The position numbers were made by a program, and so were the translations under genes. 64,000 nucleotides of DNA from Hymenobacter negativus (GTDB lineage Bacteria; Bacteroidota; Bacteroidia; Cytophagales; Hymenobacteraceae). Below the pieces are notes generated by a model. The model saw nothing but the letters and a program-made list of their open reading frames with translations. It had not been told where the DNA came from and did no database searches. This document shows, piece after piece, positions 58,464 to 64,000 of this stretch (position 1 is the stretch's first letter; every line of letters begins with the position of its first letter). The DNA is taken from positions 603,070 through 667,069 of the forward strand of contig NZ_JAGETZ010000003.1 of NCBI RefSeq assembly GCF_017571495.1, read 5' to 3'.

Positions 58464-59267
58464 ATGAAGCTTTTTGATATTACGCAACCCACCGCACAAC
58501 TGCTCCCCATCGTGGTCAGCGTGCCCCACGCTGGCACCGCATTTCCCGATGACATTCAGGCAGCATTGAAGTCTGGCCTGCTCCCGCCCGATGATACCGA
58601 TTGGTTTGTGCATCAACTCTATGACTTTGCCATCGAGCTGGGCATTCCCATCCTGAAAGCCAATTACAGCCGCTGGGTGGTCGACCTAAACCGCAACCCC
58701 GACAGCAGCCCGCTTTACCACGACGGGCGCGTATTAACAGGTCTGTGCACCACCACTACCTTCCTGGGCGAACCGATATACACCGATGAGCGGGCCGAAG
58801 TGGCCCCGACTGAAGTCATCCGGCGCAAAAAGCTTTACTTCGAGCCCTACCACGAAGCCCTGCAGCAGCTACTAGACGATACCAAAGCGCGTTTCGGCCA
58901 GGTGCTGCTCTGGGACTGTCACTCCATCCGGCGGGTGGTGGCGGCCATTCACGCCGGGCCATTCCCGGACTTAATTCTGGGCAGTGCCGACCAGACTTCG
59001 GCCTCGGCGGAGCTGATTGAGCAGGCCTTGCAGCAGTTGGGCAGCGGGCCATATTCGCTCAATCACAACACACCTTTCAAGGGCGGCTACATCACCCGGC
59101 ATTTCGGCCAGCCCGAGGCGCGGCAGCATGCGCTCCAACTGGAAATGTCGAAAGATGTGTACATGGATGATGCGGAGCAGGCTTACGACCAGGACCGGGC
59201 CACCCGGATTCGCACCATTCTGCGGCAGACCTTGCTCACCCTTGGCCAGTCGCTCTGCTCCGCCTAA
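58464..59267 (+). CDS. N-formylglutamate amidohydrolase (HutG-type)
   Basis: A 267-residue N-formylglutamate deformylase, releasing formate and glutamate in histidine degradation. LPIVVSVPHAGTAFPDD near 14-30, TDWFVHQLYDFAIELGIPILKANYSRWVVDLNRNPD near 44-79, and LLWDCHSIRR near 144 are the zinc-ligand and family strings. The ATG at 58464 gives the usual length; the frame upstream is open but not homologous. hutF follows 20 nt downstream, so the two last steps of the five-step histidine pathway are encoded together. hutH, hutU and hutI are not in the window. Confidence 0.9.
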   Translation: MKLFDITQPTAQLLPIVVSVPHAGTAFPDDIQAALKSGLLPPDDTDWFVHQLYDFAIELGIPILKANYSRWVVDLNRNPDSSPLYHDGRVLTGLCTTTTFLGEPIYTDERAEVAPTEVIRRKKLYFEPYHEALQQLLDDTKARFGQVLLWDCHSIRRVVAAIHAGPFPDLILGSADQTSASAELIEQALQQLGSGPYSLNHNTPFKGGYITRHFGQPEARQHALQLEMSKDVYMDDAEQAYDQDRATRIRTILRQTLLTLGQSLCSA

Positions 59268-59287
59268 ACCCTGCATTTCAGCCCGAC

Positions 59288-60601
59288 ATGACCTATTTTC
59301 TTTTCTCCTCCCTACTGCTTAAAGAAGGCTGGCTCAGCCCAGCTTATGTAGGCGTCAATGCCCAAGGCATCATTGAATATTTGTCGCAAGAGCCACCCAC
59401 CGAGCTTGGAGTAGTGGTGCAAAAGGTAGCTGGCGCGGCCTTGCCGGGCTTTCAGAATGCCCATTCGCACGCGTTTCAGTACGGGATGGCGGGCCAGGCC
59501 GAGCAGCACGCCGTGGGCGCACGCGACGATTTCTGGAGCTGGCGCGAGGCCATGTACGCCTGCGCTGAAACCTTCAGCCCCGAGCAAAACGAGCAGGTGG
59601 CCACCACGCTGTACCGCCACCTGCTCCGCAACGGCTACACTTCGGTGGTCGAGTTTCACTACCTGCACCACGACCCCACCGGCCGCCCCTACGCCAACTT
59701 GGCCGAGATGGGTGAGCGCCTAGTGGCGGCGGCTCGGGCGGCTGGAATCAAAATCACGCTGGTGCCGGTGTTCTACCAAAAGGGTGATTTTGGCCGGGAG
59801 CCTCAGCCCCGCCAGCGGCGGTTCATTTCACCCACCCTCGACGACTATCTGAACCTGCTGGCCAGCAGCCGCCAGGCCGTGACCCACTACGAGCGCGCCC
59901 AACTGGGTTTCGGCGTGCATTCACTCCGGGCCGTGGAGGCGGCCGACGTGCTGGCCACCCACGCCCAAGGCCCCGCCGACCTGCCATTCCACCTGCACGC
60001 CGCCGAGCAAACCCTGGAAGTGGAGCGCTGCCAGGCTCACCTTGGGGCACGGCCGGTGGAGTGGCTGCTCGATAACCTGCCCCTCAGCGAGCGATTCCAC
60101 CTCGTGCACTGCACCCACCTCACGCCCGCCGAAACTACCCGGCTGGCCCAGTCCGGCGCCAACGTCGTGCTTTGCCCGGGCACCGAAGGCAACCTCGGCG
60201 ATGGCATTTTTTCTCTGGTCGACTATGCCGAAGCGGGCGGTAGCTGGTCCATCGGCACCGACAGCCACATCAGCCTGAACCCGTTGGAAGACCTGCGCTG
60301 GCTCGATTATGGCCAGCGCCTCATCCACCGCCGCCGCAACATCTTCGCCGATGGCGCTTTGGTGCTGGTTAATAAGACCTTCTTTGCCGGGCACCGCGCC
60401 GCTGGCCGCACCCCCATCAACTATTTCGCCCTTGGCCAGCCGCTGGACGCCGTTGTTTACGACCTTAACCAGCCGTTATTGGCCCAGGCAGGCGTGCAGT
60501 ACCTACTGCCCGCCATCATGTACACCACCGACCCCTCGGCCATTCTCGGCACACTGGTAGATGGGCAGTGGGCCTACCGGGCAGGAGAGAAGCAGGCCTA
60601 G
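59288..60601 (+). CDS. hutF: formimidoylglutamate deiminase
   Basis: A 437-residue amidohydrolase-superfamily enzyme that converts N-formimidoyl-L-glutamate to N-formyl-L-glutamate and ammonia. The metal-binding GFQNAHSHAFQY near 54-65, FHLHAAEQTLEVERC near 236, LVHCTHLTPAET near 272 and GTDSHISLNPLEDLRWLDYGQRL near 317 are the family strings. It makes the substrate of the neighbouring N-formylglutamate hydrolase, defining a partial hut operon. Its stop codon is embedded in a CTAG palindrome that also gives the convergent gene its stop. Confidence 0.94.
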   Translation: MTYFLFSSLLLKEGWLSPAYVGVNAQGIIEYLSQEPPTELGVVVQKVAGAALPGFQNAHSHAFQYGMAGQAEQHAVGARDDFWSWREAMYACAETFSPEQNEQVATTLYRHLLRNGYTSVVEFHYLHHDPTGRPYANLAEMGERLVAAARAAGIKITLVPVFYQKGDFGREPQPRQRRFISPTLDDYLNLLASSRQAVTHYERAQLGFGVHSLRAVEAADVLATHAQGPADLPFHLHAAEQTLEVERCQAHLGARPVEWLLDNLPLSERFHLVHCTHLTPAETTRLAQSGANVVLCPGTEGNLGDGIFSLVDYAEAGGSWSIGTDSHISLNPLEDLRWLDYGQRLIHRRRNIFADGALVLVNKTFFAGHRAAGRTPINYFALGQPLDAVVYDLNQPLLAQAGVQYLLPAIMYTTDPSAILGTLVDGQWAYRAGEKQA

Positions 60602-60993
60602 CGTACCTTGAAAGTGAAGATGTAAAACCCCGTAGCACGTTCTGGTACAACGCTATTAGTAACGAACCGAACTGCCCGTAGGGCCTTGCGGCATTCGGTT
60701 TCCTGCCGGGCCGATACGTTGCTACTAACGGTGACAACCAAATCGAGCGCGCCTGCCGTATTGACAACCAGCCGGAAGCGAATGGCTCCTGGCTTCTCAT
60801 CCAAAAACTCAGGTTTGGGCGGGGTTTCGAAATACCGACCTGTCTGAGAGAGTGCCATCCCAGGCCGGCCTCCCCGCCGGATATCGGCAATGGCAGGCTG
60901 CGTGGGCAACTGGCTTGGAGGTGGCGCCGTTTGAGCAAAAGCTGGTGGCAGTGCGAGGGTTGCCCACGCAGTGAGCGAATAATAGTGTTTCAC
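60598..60993 (-). CDS. exported protein with TonB-like C-terminal domain
   Basis: A 131-residue exported protein. The signal peptide is about 1-21 (SLTAWATLALPPAFAQ). The last 80 residues (IRFRLVVNTAGALDLVVTVSSNVSARQETECRKALRAVRFVTN) fit a short TonB_C-like fold similar in style to the protein at 8657-9115, but without an N-terminal anchor. The function is unknown. The gene overlaps hutF by 4 nt end to end, convergently. Confidence 0.65.
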   Translation of the reverse strand: MKHYYSLTAWATLALPPAFAQTAPPPSQLPTQPAIADIRRGGRPGMALSQTGRYFETPPKPEFLDEKPGAIRFRLVVNTAGALDLVVTVSSNVSARQETECRKALRAVRFVTNSVVPERATGFYIFTFKVR

Positions 60994-61035
60994 ACGAGAA
61001 AGGCCGGATTTATAGTCCGTAAAGTAACTGAATAG

Positions 61036-61428
61036 TTACTGGTTGGCCGTAAGGTCCTTCGCCGTGCGGTGGAAATGCTTGCGGCGTAACTTCCTGCGAA
61101 TATCAGGCGGTAGTCCCCAGCCTTCGGTATACAACTTGAGTACATCCGCTTCGTTTTCGGCGCTGTAATAGCCGGATTTCAGCATGCCGACGGTGGTAAA
61201 TACGGTGTTGCCCAAGGAATCCTGCCGGGCCTCCTGGGCGGTGGGAGGGGCGTGCCCGACGTATTTGGCCTCGGCGGTAGCCTTGTCGCCAGCGGCTTGC
61301 AGACCTTCGCCAGCCGCCCGCTTTTCGCGAAAGATCTTGTGCACAGCAAAAACGGTATCGCGCCCTTGGCCGAAGCCAAGCCTGGCCGCACTGGTCAGAA
61401 GCAGAAGTAAGAGGAGCTTTTGGGGCAT
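61036..61428 (-). CDS. exported hypothetical protein, GWxLPPDxRRxLR family (member 1)
   Basis: A 130-residue protein with a signal peptide of about 20 residues (LLLLLLLTSAARLGFGQ). The mature region reads RDTVFAVHKIFREKR and, near the end, YYSAENEADVLKLYTEGWGLPPDIRRKLRRKHFH. The same pattern occurs in the protein at 61618-62013, so the two are paralogs of a family I do not recognise. It is flanked by other small exported-protein genes on the same strand. Confidence 0.7.
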   Translation of the reverse strand: MPQKLLLLLLLTSAARLGFGQGRDTVFAVHKIFREKRAAGEGLQAAGDKATAEAKYVGHAPPTAQEARQDSLGNTVFTTVGMLKSGYYSAENEADVLKLYTEGWGLPPDIRRKLRRKHFHRTAKDLTANQ

Positions 61429-61507
61429 AACAGAATGGGGAAGGGCATCGACAAGACTAAATTACTGGCGAGTGAGTTGTTAATTTTCAGGAATTTCTTG
61501 CTGTAGT

Positions 61508-61573
61508 TCTCCGCGCTTTTTTCATCCCTGGCCGCGCTTTGGCCGTGAACCACCGCCGCAGAAACGCGGTGAG
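61508..61573. repeat. weak intergenic inverted repeat (CGCGGTG words)
   Basis: CTCCGCGCTTTTTT on the left and AGAAACGCGGTGAG on the right are partial complements separated by GGCCGCGCTTTGGCC. It resembles the other intergenic elements in style but is weaker. Confidence 0.3.
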
Positions 61574-61617
61574 AGATGGAAAAGCGTGGCTTCATTGCAC
61601 AAGATGGTCCGGAGGCT

Positions 61618-62013
61618 TCAGGGTTGGGCGTGGAAATATTTCATCCGGAGCCGGCGCCGCACGTCGGGCGGCAGGGGCCAGCCCTCCTCGTAACGTCGCA
61701 CAATGAGGTGCTCACGGTCAGCGCTATAGCGAAATGCCTGCCGCAGCCCCACCACTACTGAAACGACCGTCACCAGCGCATTCACCCCCATCAACACCTG
61801 TTGGTCCTGCGCCGAGCCCGACACCATGCCGACAATGCTGGCGGCTCCAGTGCCCAAGGCTCCCTCGGCCGAATGGCGGTGCTTTTTGAAGAGTTGATGC
61901 ACCGCAAAGGCCGAGTCGCGCACCGGGCGCGAAGCGGGCAAGGCTGGCTGGGCAGCCCCGCGCCCCTGCAGGGCCAGCATCAGCCCGCTAACAAAACCAA
62001 AAAAACGCATCAT
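61618..62013 (-). CDS. exported hypothetical protein, GWxLPPDxRRxLR family (member 2)
   Basis: A 131-residue paralog of the preceding entry. The N-terminus MMRFFGFVSGLMLALQGRGAAQ is a signal peptide. It shares RDSAFAVHQLFKKHR and YSADREHLIVRRYEEGWPLPPDVRRRLRMKYFH with member 1, but the middle differs and contains a hydrophobic stretch (VNALVTVVSVVVGL) that could span a membrane. Starts at 62013 or 62010 are both possible. No family was recognised. Confidence 0.65.
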   Translation of the reverse strand: MMRFFGFVSGLMLALQGRGAAQPALPASRPVRDSAFAVHQLFKKHRHSAEGALGTGAASIVGMVSGSAQDQQVLMGVNALVTVVSVVVGLRQAFRYSADREHLIVRRYEEGWPLPPDVRRRLRMKYFHAQP

Positions 62014-62087
62014 CGGAAAGAAAAATGGCCACAATTCCCGTACAGGAGTCGTGGCCATCGCGGCAGGTTGCACCATGTAGCTACCGG

Positions 62088-62474
62088 CTATTGCTCCACT
62101 ACAAGCTGCGGAATGCCTTCCTCCGTCAAATCTCCGCCCGTGGCCGCCGCCTCTTGCCGAAACTTCGAGAAGCAGATGCTACGGTTCGACGCGTACTTAT
62201 TGGTAGGGTCGCTGATGATGACAACGTGTGGGAACGTACCAAATTCCTTGCCTTCGTAAAGCAGGGTTTTCTTGATACCCAGACCGGGCTTGTTCACCAC
62301 ATCCACATAGATTTTCCGGCCCACGCCCTTTGGTCCCGGCTTGGCAAAAAGCACTGTGGTTTCGATACTGCCAGTGCAGGAATCAGCGCAGCCAGCCAGA
62401 ATCGCAGGTAAAGCACATGCCAGCAGAAGCCGGAATACTGGAAAACGAAAAGAAAATACTTGTGAAAAGGCCAC
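62088..62474 (-). CDS. hypothetical lipoprotein
   Basis: A 128-residue predicted lipoprotein. With the GTG start at 62474 the signal peptide is about 28 residues and ends in a lipobox LAGC (FRLLLACALPAILAGC). The mature protein has two early cysteines (CADSC), then VLFAKPGPKGVGRKIYVDVVNKPGLGIKKTLLYEG. The frame is open to a TTG at 62510. No family was recognised. A terminator for accC lies upstream of it, so it is transcribed from its own promoter or by readthrough. Confidence 0.6.
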   Translation of the reverse strand: MAFSQVFSFRFPVFRLLLACALPAILAGCADSCTGSIETTVLFAKPGPKGVGRKIYVDVVNKPGLGIKKTLLYEGKEFGTFPHVVIISDPTNKYASNRSICFSKFRQEAAATGGDLTEEGIPQLVVEQ

Positions 62475-62517
62475 AGCTGAATTGCTACGAATGGATGAAA
62501 ATCTAAACAATTAGAAA

Positions 62518-62552
62518 CAAAAACGCCCGACTAAATCTAGTCAGGCGTTTTT
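62518..62552. terminator. intrinsic terminator after accC
   Basis: AAAAACGCC-GACTA / TAGTC-GGCGTTTTT with loop AATC and one unpaired base on each side forms a hairpin with A and T runs. It lies between accC and the lipoprotein gene on the same strand. Confidence 0.85.
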
Positions 62553-62566
62553 GAAAGCAATGGTAA

Positions 62567-63910
62567 TTACACCACCGAGAAATCAAATGTCTCCAGAAAT
62601 TTCGTGGTGAAATTACCGGCTTTGAAATCCTCATTGTCCATCAGCGCCAGGTGAAAGGGGATGGTCGTTTTCACGCCTTCTACCACAAACTCGCTCAGGG
62701 CACGCTTCATTTTTACGATGCACTCCTCGCGGGTCTGGGCTACGGTGATGAGCTTGGCAATCATCGAGTCGTAGTTCGGCGGGATGGTGTAGCCCGCGTA
62801 CACGTGCGTATCGACGCGCACGCCGTGGCCACCGGGGATGTGCAGCGTGGTAATCTTGCCGGGAGTGGGGCGGAAGCCGTGGCGCGGGTCCTCGGCATTG
62901 ATGCGGCACTCCATAGCATGAAGCTGCGGGATGTAGTTTTTGCCCGAAATCGGAATGCCGGCCGCTACTTTAATCTGCTCTTTGATGAGGTCGTAGCTCA
63001 CCACTTCTTCCGTCACGGGGTGCTCCACCTGAATGCGGGTGTTCATCTCCATGAAGTAGAAGTCGCGGTTCTTATCCACCAGAAACTCGATGGTACCCAC
63101 GCCCTCGTAGCCAATGCTGCTGGCGCCCTTGATGGCCGCTGCACCCATTTTCTCACGCAATGAGTCCGTCATAAACGGCGATGGCGACTCTTCCACCAGC
63201 TTTTGGTGGCGGCGCTGAATGGAGCAGTCGCGCTCCGACAGGTGGCAAACGTGCCCAAACTGGTCGCCCACTACCTGGATTTCGATGTGGCGGGGCTCCT
63301 CCACAAATTTCTCCAGGTACATGCCATCGTTTCCAAATGCAGCCTTCGATTCGGTGCGGGCATCGTCCCAGGCCTTCTGAAACTCATCATCTGAGTTGAT
63401 GACGCGCATGCCGCGTCCGCCGCCACCAGCCGTGGCCTTCAGGATGACCGGATATTTGATTTTGGCGGCAATTTTCTTGCCCTGCTCCACCGAGTCGAGC
63501 AAGCCATCGGAGCCGGGTACACAGGGCACGCCGGCTTTTTTCATCGTGTCCTTGGCCGTGGCCTTGTCGCCCATCTGGTTTATCATCTCGGGCGAGGCCC
63601 CGATGAACTTGATGCCGTTTTCGGCGCAGATGCGCGAGAATTCTGCGTTCTCGCTCAGGAAGCCGTAGCCGGGGTGAATGGCATCGGCATTGGTGATTTC
63701 GCAGGCCGCAATCAGGTTGGGCATGCTCAGGTAGCTCTGCGACGAAGCCGGCGGCCCGATGCAGACCGCCTCATCGGCAAACTTTACGTGCAGGCTTTCC
63801 TTGTCGGCAGTCGAGTACACGGCCACCGTTTTGATGCCCATTTCCTTGCAGGTGCGGATGATGCGCAGAGCGATTTCGCCCCGGTTGGCGATGAGTATTT
63901 TCTTGAACAT
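62567..63910 (-). CDS. accC: acetyl-CoA carboxylase, biotin carboxylase subunit
   Basis: A 447-residue biotin carboxylase that carboxylates the biotin of AccB in the first step of fatty-acid synthesis. [34 protein letters not shown] at the N-terminus, [13 protein letters not shown], the ATP-grasp glycine loop [13 protein letters not shown] near 160, and [17 protein letters not shown] near 290 are typical. accB is not visible here; it may lie beyond the right end. The start is the ATG at 63910; the extra upstream frame lies in the G-rich repeat region. Confidence 0.96.
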   Translation of the reverse strand: MFKKILIANRGEIALRIIRTCKEMGIKTVAVYSTADKESLHVKFADEAVCIGPPASSQSYLSMPNLIAACEITNADAIHPGYGFLSENAEFSRICAENGIKFIGASPEMINQMGDKATAKDTMKKAGVPCVPGSDGLLDSVEQGKKIAAKIKYPVILKATAGGGGRGMRVINSDDEFQKAWDDARTESKAAFGNDGMYLEKFVEEPRHIEIQVVGDQFGHVCHLSERDCSIQRRHQKLVEESPSPFMTDSLREKMGAAAIKGASSIGYEGVGTIEFLVDKNRDFYFMEMNTRIQVEHPVTEEVVSYDLIKEQIKVAAGIPISGKNYIPQLHAMECRINAEDPRHGFRPTPGKITTLHIPGGHGVRVDTHVYAGYTIPPNYDSMIAKLITVAQTREECIVKMKRALSEFVVEGVKTTIPFHLALMDNEDFKAGNFTTKFLETFDFSVV

Positions 63911-63939
63911 AGGGGTGGGGTCTTGGAAGAAAGTTAGCA

Positions 63940-63970
63940 GTAGGGGCGGGGCTTGTCCCCGCCCGCCGTT
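63940..63970. repeat. intergenic hairpin, GTAGGGGC word family
   Basis: GGGCGGGG (63944-63951) and CCCCGCCC (63957-63964) form a perfect 8-bp stem with loop CTTGT. The phrase GTAGGGGCGGGGCTTGTC is 17/18 identical to 30305-30322. It lies about 30 nt upstream of accC. Confidence 0.75.
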
Positions 63971-64000
63971 CGCGCCGCCTATTAAGGCCTCGTGCAACGG

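Noticed and set aside
1..64000. CRISPR arrays, tRNA or rRNA genes
   Set aside because: No regularly spaced identical repeats with unique spacers, no cloverleaf-like TTCGAAT arms and no rRNA-like stretches were recognised by reading; a covariance-model scan could still find a tRNA.

Overview
The window looks like a 64-kb piece of the chromosome of a GC-rich Bacteroidota, most likely Hymenobacter or a close relative. The evidence is: Bacteroidota-type -7 promoter boxes (TAnnTTTG) and little Shine-Dalgarno signal; type IX secretion (T9SS) genes (a PorE-like OmpA protein, porT next to ubiE) and three secreted proteins with T9SS C-terminal domains; lineage-typical families (DUF3109, DUF5606, DUF2851); and ftsK followed by lolA. 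No rRNA, tRNA, CRISPR array, transposase or phage gene was recognised.

Layout. 0-9.9 kb: DUF3109 protein, cyclophilin, fasciclin lipoprotein, rsgA, Kdo transferase, peroxiredoxin, aspartate kinase, fructose-1,6-bisphosphatase, DUF5606 protein, TonB-like protein, engB. 10-18 kb: PorE-like protein, ubiE overlapping porT, an SDR, a serine hydrolase, cytidine deaminase, saccharopine dehydrogenase-like protein. 18-24.4 kb: two tandem, partly identical giant T9SS proteins. 24.5-34.7 kb: ABC permease/ATPase pair, acyl-CoA ligase, tRNA methyltransferase, rnhA, marC, class V aminotransferase, aroQ, M36 metalloprotease. 34.8-41.7 kb: xerD, an outer-membrane barrel divergent from a LytS/LytTR two-component pair, ftsK. 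41.8-52.4 kb: lolA, DUF2851 protein, polytopic membrane protein, NeuD-like acyltransferase, trhO, nucleoside phosphorylase, LuxC-like acyl-CoA reductase, ferredoxin, and an N-acetyl sugar amidotransferase paired with a nitrilase-family amidohydrolase. 52.7-64 kb: valS, a RES/Xre toxin-antitoxin pair, E2 acyltransferase, an N-formylglutamate hydrolase with hutF, a cluster of small secreted proteins, accC.

Most of the window is housekeeping. What stands out lies between the genes. About a dozen intergenic spacers, many of them between co-directional genes, consist largely of long inverted repeats. These fall into several word families, three of which occur more than once here, and their arms often stop only a few bases from a start codon. 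Four genes place TAnnTTTG exactly four bases before the start codon, as expected of leaderless transcripts. A LytTR pair is preceded by direct repeats spaced 21 bp. A PP-loop sugar amidotransferase sits beside a nitrilase-type amidohydrolase rather than a HisH/HisF-like glutaminase pair. The two tandem T9SS proteins keep near-identical C-terminal domains and upstream boxes while their middles differ.
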